A DNA stretch of 64,000 bases from Rhizobium nepotum 39/7 (GTDB lineage: Bacteria; Pseudomonadota; Alphaproteobacteria; Rhizobiales; Rhizobiaceae). The translations under genes and the position numbers were made by a program. Below are positions 19,408-27,820 of the stretch, in pieces. The DNA is taken from the NCBI RefSeq assembly GCF_000949865.1, contig NZ_JWJH01000008.1, positions 1 to 64,000 of the forward strand. Direction: 5' to 3'. How positions within the stretch are numbered: position 1 is the stretch's first letter; the number at the start of each line of letters is the position of its first letter. The notes below the pieces were generated by a model. The model searched no databases and was not told the origin of the DNA. It saw nothing but the letters and a program-made list of their open reading frames with translations.

Positions 19408-20336
19408 TGGTTTGCCTCCTTCGGGTCCAGCGCATCGCGCAGCCCGTCGCCCAGGAGGTTGAACCCTAGGCTGACGATCAGGATCGCCACGCCCGGCATG
19501 GCCGCAACCCACCATTGATCGAGAATGAACCGGCGGCCGGAGGCGATCATCGCGCCCCATTCCGGCAGCGGCGGCTGCGCGCCAAGGCCAAGGAAGCCGA
19601 GACCGGCGGCGGTGAGGATAATACCCGCCATATCGAGCGTGACACGCACAATGAGCGACGACATGCAAAGCGGCATGACGTGTTTCAGGACGATGCGGAA
19701 GGGCGACGCCCCCATGAGCTTGACCGCCGCGATGAAATCGGAGTTGCGGAAGGTCATGGTTTCGGCGCGCGCGATGCGCGCATAGGGCGGCCACGAGGTA
19801 ACTGCGATGGCAAGCACCGCGTTTTCGATGCCCGGCCCAAGTGCCGCCACCAGCGCCAGCGCCAGAACCAGCTTCGGAAAGGCAAGGAAGATATCGGTAA
19901 TGCGCATCAGAACGGCATCCACCCAGCCGCCGGCATAACCCGAGACTGTGCCAACGATGAGCCCGACGGGTGCGGCGATGATGGCCACCAGAAGCACCAC
20001 AAACAGGGTCAGCCGCGAACCGTGGATGAGGCGCGAGAGAATATCGCGGCCCTGATCGTCGGTGCCGAGCAGATAACCCGCAGTGCCGGGCGGCAGAAGC
20101 CGGGCATTGCGCAGATCGCCCTGCACCGGATTATGCGGCGCCAGCACATTGGCAAACAGCGCGACGAACAGCAGCGCGACGATGATGCCAAGGCCAAGCA
20201 GCGCCAGCCGGTTTTCCGAAAACCGCCGCCAGATGACGTAGGCACGGCCAAGACGCGCCTGTTTGCGCGAGGCCGGCCGGTCGGAGAGCAGCCATTCGCG
20301 GCTGTAGGGTTTGAGTGTGTCGGTTGAAATCGTCAT
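19404..20336 (-). CDS. Peptide-type ABC transporter permease (DppC-like)
   Basis: The ATG at 20336 (MTISTDTLKPYSREW) overlaps the upstream permease stop by 4 bp and gives 310 residues. It has a long basic N-terminal arm, first helix LALLGLGIIVALLFVALFANVLAP, the YLLGTDDQGRDILSRLIHGSR motif of DppC proteins, an EAA loop near AAVKLMGASPFRIVLKHVMP, and the C-terminal GFNLLGDGLRDALDPKE. It is part of the tightly packed operon 17825-24165, with translational coupling on both sides. Confidence 0.94.
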   Translation of the reverse strand: MTISTDTLKPYSREWLLSDRPASRKQARLGRAYVIWRRFSENRLALLGLGIIVALLFVALFANVLAPHNPVQGDLRNARLLPPGTAGYLLGTDDQGRDILSRLIHGSRLTLFVVLLVAIIAAPVGLIVGTVSGYAGGWVDAVLMRITDIFLAFPKLVLALALVAALGPGIENAVLAIAVTSWPPYARIARAETMTFRNSDFIAAVKLMGASPFRIVLKHVMPLCMSSLIVRVTLDMAGIILTAAGLGFLGLGAQPPLPEWGAMIASGRRFILDQWWVAAMPGVAILIVSLGFNLLGDGLRDALDPKEANQ

Positions 20337-21400
20337 CGGCTGCGCGTCCTTGGGTCGAGCGTCCGGTAAAGCAGATCGGAGAAAAGATTGATGCCGACGA
20401 AGATGGCGCCAATCACGATCGTGCCGCCGAGAACGGCATTCATATCCGCATTCTGCAGGGAATTGGTGATGTAGAGGCCAAGCCCCGGCCATGCGAAGAT
20501 GGTTTCGGTCAAAACCGAACCTTCCAGCAGACCGGCGTAAGACAGCGCAATCACGGTCACCAGCGGCACGGCGGCGTTGCGCAGCGCGTGGAACCAGATG
20601 ATGCGCGTTTCCGAAAGTCCCTTGGCGCGCGCCGCGACGATATATTCCTGGCTAAGCTCGTTCAGCATGAAGGAACGCGTCATGCGGCTGATATAGGCCA
20701 GCGAAAAATAACCGAGCAGGGAGGCGGGCAGAATGATGTGGCGGAACAGATCCCACAACACGTCCCATTGCCGCTGCCAGACAGCGTCGATCAGGAAGAA
20801 ACCCGTGATCGGCGTGAAGGTGAATTCGTAGACGATATCCATCCGGCCGGGATAGGCGACCCATTGCAGCCGGGCGTAAAACACCAGGAGTGCGAGCAGC
20901 CCGAGCCAGAAGATCGGCACGGAATAACCGATGAGGCCGATGACGCGTACGACCTGGTCGGCAAAGCTGCCGCGCTTGACGGCGGCGAGAACGCCGAGCG
21001 GAATGCCGAAGATGGCCCCGATGATGGTGCCGAGTGTGGCAAGCTCGATCGTGGCCGGGAAAACCCGCTTGATATCCTCCATCACCGGGTTGGTGGTGAG
21101 GACGGAGATGCCGAAATCACCCGAAAGCGCCTGCTTCAGGTAATAAAAGAACTGCTGCCAGAGCGGCAGGTTGAGGCCGAGCTGCTCGCGCACGCGCTCC
21201 ACCACATGGGCAGGCGCACGGTCGCCGACGATCGCCAGCGCGGGATCGATCGGAATGACACGGCCAATGAAAAATGTGACCGCCATCAGACCCAGAAAGG
21301 TGGTGATGACGGTAATGGCGAAGCCGAGAACGGCTTTTACGCGGGCGTTGGCACGGCGTTTGCCGTGCCTCGCCTTGCTGTTTGCTTCAACGGTGCTCAA
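20333..21400 (-). CDS. Peptide-type ABC transporter permease (DppB-like), TTG start
   Basis: This 355-residue inner-membrane protein begins at a TTG (MSTVEANSKARHGKRRANA), with AAGGA nine nt upstream. No ATG is available before the first helix, so the TTG is the likely start. It has a basic cytosolic arm, helix AVLGFAITVITTFLGLMAVTFF, IPIDPALAIVGDRAP and VREQLGLNLPLWQQFFYYL as in DppB, and an EAA loop near YIVAARAKGLSETRIIWFHALRN. The loop at about 190-215 (YPGRMDIVYEFTFTPITGFF) is longer than in E. coli DppB. It starts 18 bp after the binding-protein gene. Confidence 0.93.
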   Translation of the reverse strand: MSTVEANSKARHGKRRANARVKAVLGFAITVITTFLGLMAVTFFIGRVIPIDPALAIVGDRAPAHVVERVREQLGLNLPLWQQFFYYLKQALSGDFGISVLTTNPVMEDIKRVFPATIELATLGTIIGAIFGIPLGVLAAVKRGSFADQVVRVIGLIGYSVPIFWLGLLALLVFYARLQWVAYPGRMDIVYEFTFTPITGFFLIDAVWQRQWDVLWDLFRHIILPASLLGYFSLAYISRMTRSFMLNELSQEYIVAARAKGLSETRIIWFHALRNAAVPLVTVIALSYAGLLEGSVLTETIFAWPGLGLYITNSLQNADMNAVLGGTIVIGAIFVGINLFSDLLYRTLDPRTRSR

Positions 21401-21418
21401 GGGATCAATCCTTCCGGA

Positions 21419-23059
21419 TCATTCCTTGGAGATGGGCGAAACGAAGTTGGTGTCGAAGCTCGGTCCGAGCTTCAGGCCCTTCAGCTTGGCGGAATATCCC
21501 GCCACTTCCGTCTGCTGGAAGATGATGACGAACGGGCCTTTTTCGAGAACTTCCTTCTGAAGGTTCTGATAGATGGCGGCGCGCTTGGCGCTGTCCTTCT
21601 CCAGAAGCGCCGACTGCGTTTCCTTCGTCAGCTCCGGAACGTCCCAGGCGTTGCGCCAGGCAAGCGTCTTGTTCTTGCCTTCTTCGGAATTGTCGTAGTT
21701 GATCGTGAAGGTTTCGGCATTCGAGTTCGGATCGAAATAGTCCGAACCCCACTGACCGATATAGATATCATGGGTGCGGGCGCGGTACTTGGTCAGCGTC
21801 TGCTTGCCGTCGCCCGGAATGATTTCCAGCTTGATGCCAGCCTGCGCCAGCGTCTGTTGCACGCTTTCGGCAATGCCCGTCACCGGCTGCGTGTTGCGCA
21901 CGTCCATGGTTACGGTAAAGCCGTCCTTCAGACCGGCCTTCGCCAGCAGTTCCTTGGCCTTGGCGACGTCGAGCTTGTAGGGGTTTTCGTCGAGCGCGCC
22001 GAGCTGGCCCTTCGGCAGGAAGGTCTGGTGAACTTCACCGATGCCCTTGATGATCGTTTCGCCGATCGCGTCATAGTCGACGAGATATTTGAAGGCCTCG
22101 ATGACCTCAGGCTTCTTCAGGTTCTCGTTCTTCTGGTTGAGGCTGAAGTAATAGACGGTGCCCTTCGGCGCAGAGGTGATGGCAAGGCCGTCCTTCTTGG
22201 AGACCGCTTCCATGTCGCCGGGTTCAAGGTTGCGCGCCACGTCGATATCGCCATTTTCAAGCGCCAGACGCTGGCCGGAGCTTTCCTTCATATGGCGGTA
22301 GACGACCCGCTTCAGCTTCGGCTTTTCGCCGTAATAATTTGGGTTCTCCTCAAGGATGACGGCTTCGTTGGCCTTCCAGCCGAGAATTTTGTAAGGGCCG
22401 GAACCGGCATAACCGGTCTTCAGGAACGCATTGCCAAAATCGGTGTCGTATTTGTAATCGGCGCTCGGGGTAACGGGCTTGGCCTTTTCGGTCACCAGCT
22501 TCTTGTCGACAACTGCGGCAACGGTCGCGGTCAGGACGTTCAGCACGAAGCTCGGGGCATAGGGCTTGTCGACCGTCAGTACGAAGGTGTTTGCATCCGT
22601 AGCCTTCGCCGTTTCGGCAACGTTATCGCCGTTGAGACCGAACTGCGTCAGAAGGAATGCCGGCGACTTGTCGAGCTTGATGGCACGTTCGAAGGAAAAG
22701 GCAACGTCATCAGCCGTGATCGGATTGCCGGAAGCGAATTTCAGACCGGATTTCAGCTTGAAAGTGTAAGTGAGCCCGTCTTCGGAGGTCGTCCAGCTCT
22801 CGGCCAGATCGCCGATGACCTTGGAGGTGTCGTTGAGATCGATGGAGACCAGCTTGCTGTAGGTGTTGCCGGTGACTTCGGCCGCCGACAGCTCGAATGC
22901 CTCACCCGGATCGAGCGTGATGATGTCGTCGATGGCGAAACCTTCGACCAGCGTATCGGCTGGCGTGGCGGCAAAAGCGTGGGGCGCAGACAGCATCATC
23001 AGCGACAGAGCGGCGCTGGTGCTAAGGATACGCATGGATTTGTTGAGCGATTTGATCAT
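21419..23059 (-). CDS. Peptide-type ABC transporter substrate-binding protein (SBP family 5)
   Basis: The protein has 546 residues from MIKSLNKSMRILSTS, preceded by GGGGAGATCCT. It has a Sec signal peptide cut near AFA (residues 28-30). Family 5 motifs are ITLDPGEAFELSAAEVTGNTY, LAESWTTSEDGLTYTFKL, FASGNPITADDVAFSFERA and the late IIFQQTEVAGYSAKLKG. The gene is flanked by an M19 dipeptidase gene 50 bp upstream and permease genes 18 bp downstream. The ligand is therefore probably a dipeptide or a related compound that the dipeptidase cleaves. Confidence 0.93.
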   Translation of the reverse strand: MIKSLNKSMRILSTSAALSLMMLSAPHAFAATPADTLVEGFAIDDIITLDPGEAFELSAAEVTGNTYSKLVSIDLNDTSKVIGDLAESWTTSEDGLTYTFKLKSGLKFASGNPITADDVAFSFERAIKLDKSPAFLLTQFGLNGDNVAETAKATDANTFVLTVDKPYAPSFVLNVLTATVAAVVDKKLVTEKAKPVTPSADYKYDTDFGNAFLKTGYAGSGPYKILGWKANEAVILEENPNYYGEKPKLKRVVYRHMKESSGQRLALENGDIDVARNLEPGDMEAVSKKDGLAITSAPKGTVYYFSLNQKNENLKKPEVIEAFKYLVDYDAIGETIIKGIGEVHQTFLPKGQLGALDENPYKLDVAKAKELLAKAGLKDGFTVTMDVRNTQPVTGIAESVQQTLAQAGIKLEIIPGDGKQTLTKYRARTHDIYIGQWGSDYFDPNSNAETFTINYDNSEEGKNKTLAWRNAWDVPELTKETQSALLEKDSAKRAAIYQNLQKEVLEKGPFVIIFQQTEVAGYSAKLKGLKLGPSFDTNFVSPISKE

Positions 23060-23109
23060 AGGATCTCCCCTTTTGTTATGAGTTTGATTCAGTTCGCTTT
23101 TATTTATCT

Positions 23110-24165
23110 TCAGGCCGGCTCGTGCCAGGCCTGGGATAAGACGCGCAGCCAGTTTTCCCGGCATATTTTAGCAAGTTCTGCATCACCGTAGCCCGCAGAT
23201 TTCAGCGCCGCAACCAGATTGTGATTGCCGCTCGCATCGGCAACGCCGACGGGTACGGTTGCGCCGTCGAAATCGGAACCGAGCGCCACGCAGTCGATGC
23301 CCATGCGCTCCACCATGTAGTCGATGTGGCGCACCATGTCGGAAAGCGGCGTGTCGGCAATGTCGCGCGCATCCGCCCGCAGCATGGTCACGGCATAGTT
23401 GAGGCCGACCAGCCCTCTGCTCTCCTTGATGGCATCCATCTGCCTGTCGGTGAGATTGCGGGCGACGGGGGTCAGCGCATGCGCGTTGGAATGGCTGGCG
23501 ATCAGCGGCTGGTCCGTGGTCTTCGCCACATCCCAGAAGCCCTTTTCGGTGATATGGGCGAGATCAATGAGAATGCCGAGCCGGTTACATTCCTTCACGA
23601 GCTGAAATCCGGCATCGGTAAGGCCGGGCGCGGTATCGGGCGACATGGGATAGGAGAAGGGAACACCGTGGCCGAAAATATTGTGTCGGCTCCAGACCGG
23701 GCCGAGCGAGCGCAGGCCGGCGGCATAAAACACCTCCAGCGCGTCGAGATCGGGACCGATCGCCTCACAGCCCTCCATGTGCAGCACGGCCGCGAAAATA
23801 TCCTCGGCAAAGGCCCTGCGGATCTCGGCCGTCGAGCGGCAGAGCCGCCAGGCGCCGGCGCGATCGAGCCTGAGCGCGATCGCAGCCTTTTCCATGGCGA
23901 TATCGAGCGAGGGCTGGCGTTCGAGCGGGGAGGCAAGCGGCGTGTCGTAGTGGCCGTTTTCGTCCGGCTCCTGCAGGATCAGATCGCCGGATGGGATGTA
24001 GATGGCGCAGATGCCGCCGCCGAGACCGCCGGCCCTTGCGCGGGGGCCATCAATATGGCCTTCGCGCGTGCCGTTCCTGAATTCAGCCACCGGATCAGCT
24101 CCGACCTTGCTGTTGCGCCACAACCGAAGCAGCACATCATTATGACCGTCGAAAACTGCATGCAT
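23110..24165 (-). CDS. Membrane/renal-dipeptidase-like peptidase, family M19
   Basis: The protein has 351 residues from MHAVFDGHNDVLLRLW. The M19 binuclear zinc residues are visible: His and Asp in DGHNDV, Glu in LHMEGCEAIG, His in LIDLAHITEKGFW and His in LIASHSNAHAL. The substrate-side motif VALGSDFDGA is present too. These enzymes hydrolyse dipeptides, including D-amino-acid-containing ones. No signal peptide is seen, so it acts in the cytoplasm on imported substrate. It is the first gene of the operon that continues with the family 5 transporter, an arrangement that couples uptake and cleavage. Confidence 0.93.
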   Translation of the reverse strand: MHAVFDGHNDVLLRLWRNSKVGADPVAEFRNGTREGHIDGPRARAGGLGGGICAIYIPSGDLILQEPDENGHYDTPLASPLERQPSLDIAMEKAAIALRLDRAGAWRLCRSTAEIRRAFAEDIFAAVLHMEGCEAIGPDLDALEVFYAAGLRSLGPVWSRHNIFGHGVPFSYPMSPDTAPGLTDAGFQLVKECNRLGILIDLAHITEKGFWDVAKTTDQPLIASHSNAHALTPVARNLTDRQMDAIKESRGLVGLNYAVTMLRADARDIADTPLSDMVRHIDYMVERMGIDCVALGSDFDGATVPVGVADASGNHNLVAALKSAGYGDAELAKICRENWLRVLSQAWHEPA

Positions 24166-24325
24166 GGGAGAAAATTCCAGTAAGCGGCAAGATAAAAAGG
24201 GGCGGGCAGACGCCGGAATAACACCGCGCGAAAGCAAACCGGCGCATTTTTCGCCGACCGCTGTAATCTGTCGGAAACGATCTTAGGACGATCTCTCGCG
24301 GCTTCGCAAGACACAAATTAGGCAA

Positions 24326-24342
24326 TGGTGAAATTATCACCA
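24326..24342. promoter_or_regulatory. Candidate operator (TGGTGA-N5-TCACCA) upstream of dipeptidase operon
   Basis: A perfect 6-bp inverted repeat with a 5-bp AT spacer lies 161 bp upstream of the dipeptidase start, in an otherwise empty 205-bp gap. Size and shape suit a dimeric helix-turn-helix regulator of GntR type. No such regulator gene is adjacent, so the assignment is tentative. Confidence 0.35.
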
Positions 24343-24370
24343 CTTGCGTTTCGCCGGGATTTGCGCAACG

Positions 24371-25078
24371 TCAAGTCCGCCAGCCGCTTTCAGTTTTTTT
24401 GAGCAGCGGCGTGGCGAAAACACCCCTCACCCGCTCCGGCCATTCCGGCCCGAAAGCGGCGATTTTTTTCCGCCAGCGATCCGATTGCAGCATGGCCGCA
24501 CCGATCACCACCGGCCGGATGCCGGATGAGGCGAGAAGCGAAAGACCTGACACGATGGAACTGCCGCTGGAGATCACATCATCCACCAGCGCCACCCGCC
24601 TGCCCTCGATGAGTGGCAACATGCGCGGATCGATATAAAGCCGCTTTTCCTGACTGGTGGTGATGGAGGACATCGGCACCGACAGTTCCTCCAGATACCA
24701 GAATTTGCGCGAGGTGCCGAGCGGCACGTAACGCGAATGGCCGAGGTGGCGGGCAACAGCGGCGGCAAGCGTCAGCCCAAGCGTCGGCAGGCCGATCACC
24801 ACATCCGGCTTTAAAGGGGCAAGCTTCCGGGCAAGGTCGGCGGCCAGTGCTTCCAGCACGTCAAAAGAGGCCTGATTGACGATGAGCGAGGCCAGCGCAT
24901 GCTCGCCATCCGCCAAAGGCCGGATCGGCAGGCAAATCTGTCGTCCGTCATCCAGTTCCGCCGGAAAGAACCCTGAATGCGGACCTGCCGTTTCGAATGT
25001 ACCGGGCGGCAGAACATCCTGCCAGAACTCATGCGGAGCGGCGGGGGATGAGGCGGCGGGCGACACGGATTGCGGCAT
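24371..25078 (-). CDS. Phosphoribosyltransferase-like protein (PRPP-binding, type I PRTase fold)
   Basis: The protein has 235 residues from MPQSVSPAAS, preceded by AAAGGAAAACC. The 13-residue PRPP-binding signature is clear (VALVDDVISSGSS), with an earlier VVIGLPTLGLTLAAAVARHLG strand-loop and a flexible loop around RKFWYLEELSVP. The fold is that of adenine, orotate or xanthine phosphoribosyltransferases, but the N-terminal 70 residues are not family-typical and the base specificity cannot be assigned. It is transcribed away from the M20 hydrolase at 25286 and is not part of the purine operon at 27933-35628, though a salvage role would fit. Confidence 0.82.
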   Translation of the reverse strand: MPQSVSPAASSPAAPHEFWQDVLPPGTFETAGPHSGFFPAELDDGRQICLPIRPLADGEHALASLIVNQASFDVLEALAADLARKLAPLKPDVVIGLPTLGLTLAAAVARHLGHSRYVPLGTSRKFWYLEELSVPMSSITTSQEKRLYIDPRMLPLIEGRRVALVDDVISSGSSIVSGLSLLASSGIRPVVIGAAMLQSDRWRKKIAAFGPEWPERVRGVFATPLLKKTESGWRT

Positions 25079-25285
25079 CGGTTTTCCTTTCAGGAGCGGG
25101 TGGAGAAAAGCAGTCGCATTTTCAGCCACACCAATCCGGTTCTTCGCATTCGGCATTTCAACAACCGTAAACATGCGGCGGGTTCATTTCATTGGCTTTT
25201 TCAGCTAGAAGGGAACAAAGCAACAGGCATTCGGACAAGCCCACCTATGACGCGGGTTTTTCCCATATTCAAGGACAAGCTGCCC

Positions 25286-26458
25286 ATGAGACTGCTGGAC
25301 CGCATCGGCGAAGACCTGCCATTCCTGACGGAGCTTCGCCACGATCTGCATGCGCACCCGGAGCTGGGCTTTGAAGAGGAGAGAACGAGCGCCATCGTCG
25401 CCGATCTTCTCGAAAGGGCGGGGCTGAAGGTGCATCGCGGTCTCGGCGGCACCGGCGTCGTCGGCACCCTGCAGGTGGGCAACGGCACGCGCAGCATCGG
25501 CCTTCGCGCCGACATGGACGCACTGGCCATGCCTGAACTCGCCGAAAGACCTTATAAGTCGAAGTTTCCCGGCAAGATGCACGCCTGCGGCCATGATGGC
25601 CACACCGCCATGCTACTCGGTGCTGTGCGTTATCTCGCACGCACCCGCGATTTTTCCGGCACCGTGCACTTCATCTTCCAGCCCGCCGAGGAAGGTCGAG
25701 GTGGCGCAAAGAAGATGGTGGAAGACGGGCTTTTCACGCTGTTTCCCTGCGACGCGGTCTATGGCCTGCACAATATGCCGGGGCTGGGCATCGACGAGAT
25801 GGCGGTGGTCGAAGGACCGCAGCTCGCCTCTTCCGATAGCTGGCGCGTCACCTTCAAGGGCGTCGGCACCCACGGCGCAAAGCCGCATCTCGGCCGCGAC
25901 CCGGTAACGGCCGCCGGCACCTTCCTTTCCTCGCTGCAAACCATCGTCGGCCGCGTCGTCGATCCGCTTCAACCCGCCGTGGTCAGCGCCTGCTCGGTGC
26001 AGGCAGGCGACCCGAAGGCACTCAACGTCATTCCCGATCTTGTCGAGATCGGCGGCACCGCGCGCGCCTATGCGGCGGATGTTCGCAACCAGCTTGAAGC
26101 GGAAATCGGCAGGCTGGCCAAAGGCACGGCGGCGATGTTCGGCATCGAGGCAAGCTACGAATTCATTCGCCGCATACCGCCCGTCATCAACGAAGCGGAT
26201 GCCACGAAACGGGCGCTTCGAGCCGCAAAAACGGTGTTCGGTAACAAGGCCCGCACCGTCTTCCCGCCCTCGACCGCCGGCGACGACTTCGCCTTCTTCG
26301 CGGGCGAAGCCCCTGGCTGCTACGTCTGGCTCGGCAACGGCCCGGCGGTGGATGGCGCGCTGCACCACAACACCTCCTACGACTTCAACGACGCGGCAAT
26401 CGTCCCCGGTGTGGCCTTCTGGGCAACACTGGTGGAGCAGGAACTGGCGGCGGAGTGA
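25286..26458 (+). CDS. M20-family amidohydrolase (hippurate hydrolase-like)
   Basis: The protein has 390 residues from MRLLDRIGEDLPFLTELRHD. Earlier in-frame starts lack a ribosome site. M20D motifs are ACGHDGHTAMLLGAVRYLA, FQPAEEGRGGAKKMVEDG, VYGLHNMPG and the late histidine segment DGALHHNTSYDFND. It is a paralogue of the enzyme at 5066-6229 but stands alone, divergent from the phosphoribosyltransferase and with no transporter attached. It probably deacylates an N-acyl amino acid or an amide in the cytosol; the exact substrate is not inferable. Confidence 0.92.
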   Translation: MRLLDRIGEDLPFLTELRHDLHAHPELGFEEERTSAIVADLLERAGLKVHRGLGGTGVVGTLQVGNGTRSIGLRADMDALAMPELAERPYKSKFPGKMHACGHDGHTAMLLGAVRYLARTRDFSGTVHFIFQPAEEGRGGAKKMVEDGLFTLFPCDAVYGLHNMPGLGIDEMAVVEGPQLASSDSWRVTFKGVGTHGAKPHLGRDPVTAAGTFLSSLQTIVGRVVDPLQPAVVSACSVQAGDPKALNVIPDLVEIGGTARAYAADVRNQLEAEIGRLAKGTAAMFGIEASYEFIRRIPPVINEADATKRALRAAKTVFGNKARTVFPPSTAGDDFAFFAGEAPGCYVWLGNGPAVDGALHHNTSYDFNDAAIVPGVAFWATLVEQELAAE

Positions 26459-26526
26459 GGCGGTAAGCCGCTTTCCCAATACTGAAAAAGTCGGGCAGCA
26501 GCAGTCGTGCTGCCCGGCTTTCTGTC

Positions 26527-27717
26527 TCAAACGCTCCTGCGGTGGAGCGAATACAGCGCTGCCAGGACAAGGCAGGCCATGATCGACGAATAGGCGACCA
26601 AAGGCCATGCCGTATCACCCGGCAGGATGACGACCGCCAGGGTGCCCGCTATTCCCACACACAGACTTTGAATGCAGAAATAGAACGCGACGGCCGTACC
26701 CGCCATATGCCCGAACTCCTCCAGCGCGCCGTTGGCGGTGACCGAGACCGTAAAAACGATACCGACCGCCATGACCCACATCGGCACGATAAACGTCAAA
26801 AATGATGGGGTCGCCCCGACTTCGCCTGCGGTGAACAGAAAGGCTCCCACCAGCAACAGGGCCATGCCTCTGACGAGGCTGCCTCGCACGCCCCATCTGC
26901 CGACGAAAACCATCGCAAAACGGGTGGTGACAATCATGGCGATGGCCACTGTTGCAAAAAGCAGGCTGAACTCCATCTCGGAGAGACCGGCCCTGCCGAT
27001 CATGACGCGCGGAGCGGTGGAGAAGAATACGAAAAACGTCCCCATGGCAGCACTGAACCCAAGCGTATAGGTCCAGAAGCGGCCACTGCCCAGCATGCGC
27101 AAAGGCGACGGGCGCGAAATGGCCGCCGTCACCGGCCGCGTTTCGCTCCAGTTCGCCACGGCGCCAGCCGTTGCGACGAGAGCTGTCACACCCAAGGTCA
27201 CGAAGATGGCACGCCATCCGAATTCATGGGCGATGACCGCTCCGGCAAGCGGGCCGAGTGCCGGGACGAAGGCGAGAATGGAGCTGAACGTTCCATATAT
27301 CGTCGTTGCTTCCGGACGATCCGCATAGACGTCGCGAACGGTGGCGAAAGTGGCGACCAATGCCGCCGCCGCTCCGGCCGACTGAAGGAACCGGAAAACG
27401 ATGAATGCGCTAGCGGTCGTCACAGCTGCGAGGCAGAACGAGGCCACGACAAACAGCAACGCACCGCCGATCAAAACCGGCCGGCGGCCAATGCGGTCGG
27501 AGATGGGGCCGAACACGATTTGCCCAACTCCGAGCATCACCATGTAAACAGTGAGCGTGAGTTGAACCACCACCGGCGTCGTGCCGAGAGCTTCGGGCAT
27601 GATGGGGATGACTGGCAGGTAAATATCCATGGCCAGCGATGCAAGAATATCAAAAGGAGCCATGAGCAGCATTGCTGCCAAGAGCGACCTCCCCCAAACG
27701 GGAGTTGGAATAGACAT
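26527..27717 (-). CDS. MFS drug efflux protein, CmlA/FloR-like (phenicol exporter), Bcr/CflA subfamily
   Basis: This 396-residue inner-membrane protein has 12 predicted helices. The N-terminal APFDILASLAMDIYLPVIP, LTLTVYMVMLGVGQIVFG and motif A PISDRIGRRPVLIGG follow the CmlA/FloR pattern as I remember it. So do the middle GTFFVFFSTAPRVMIGRAG and EFSLLFATVAIAMIV segments and the late NGALEEFGHMAGTAVAFYF. It should expel chloramphenicol-like drugs by proton antiport. The chosen ATG (MSIPTP) is followed at once by the conserved region; its weak ribosome site GAGCGGA lies inside a predicted hairpin. The upstream leader at 27821-27850 and its stem-loops suggest drug-inducible translation. Other Bcr/CflA substrates remain possible. 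Confidence 0.88.
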   Translation of the reverse strand: MSIPTPVWGRSLLAAMLLMAPFDILASLAMDIYLPVIPIMPEALGTTPVVVQLTLTVYMVMLGVGQIVFGPISDRIGRRPVLIGGALLFVVASFCLAAVTTASAFIVFRFLQSAGAAAALVATFATVRDVYADRPEATTIYGTFSSILAFVPALGPLAGAVIAHEFGWRAIFVTLGVTALVATAGAVANWSETRPVTAAISRPSPLRMLGSGRFWTYTLGFSAAMGTFFVFFSTAPRVMIGRAGLSEMEFSLLFATVAIAMIVTTRFAMVFVGRWGVRGSLVRGMALLLVGAFLFTAGEVGATPSFLTFIVPMWVMAVGIVFTVSVTANGALEEFGHMAGTAVAFYFCIQSLCVGIAGTLAVVILPGDTAWPLVAYSSIMACLVLAALYSLHRRSV

Positions 27718-27727
27718 GAGAATTGAT

Positions 27728-27753
27728 CCGCTCAAATGAGGACATTTGGGCGG
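27728..27753 (-). promoter_or_regulatory. Stem-loop 3:4 sequestering the efflux gene ribosome site
   Basis: On the minus-strand RNA, CCGC and CAAATG (27753-27743) pair with CATTTG and GCGG (27738-27728), with one C/A mismatch and a 4-nt loop. The 3' arm contains GCGG of the probable Shine-Dalgarno GAGCGGA for the ATG at 27717. The folded form should therefore block initiation. Pairings were worked out by hand. Confidence 0.65.
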
Positions 27754-27789
27754 CGTCTGCCTGATGGAACAGGGATTGCTCGACAGAAC

Positions 27790-27820
27790 GCCGCAACAAC
27801 GAAAATATCGTCGTTGCGGC
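27790..27820 (-). promoter_or_regulatory. Stem-loop 1:2 abutting the leader stop codon
   Basis: A 13-bp stem with one G-U pair (27820-27808 with 27802-27790, 5-nt loop) starts at the base after the leader TAA. Its 3' arm GCGGCGT...CTG can alternatively pair with CAG.ACGCCGC at 27758-27749. That would break the downstream stem that hides the ribosome site. This is the classical attenuator geometry of inducible cat, cmlA and erm genes. Confidence 0.65.

Noticed and set aside
20315-23191. A 958-codon open frame on the plus strand
   Set aside because: It is antisense to the permease and binding-protein genes, has no family features or ribosome site, and arises from the GC-rich codon bias of the opposite strand.
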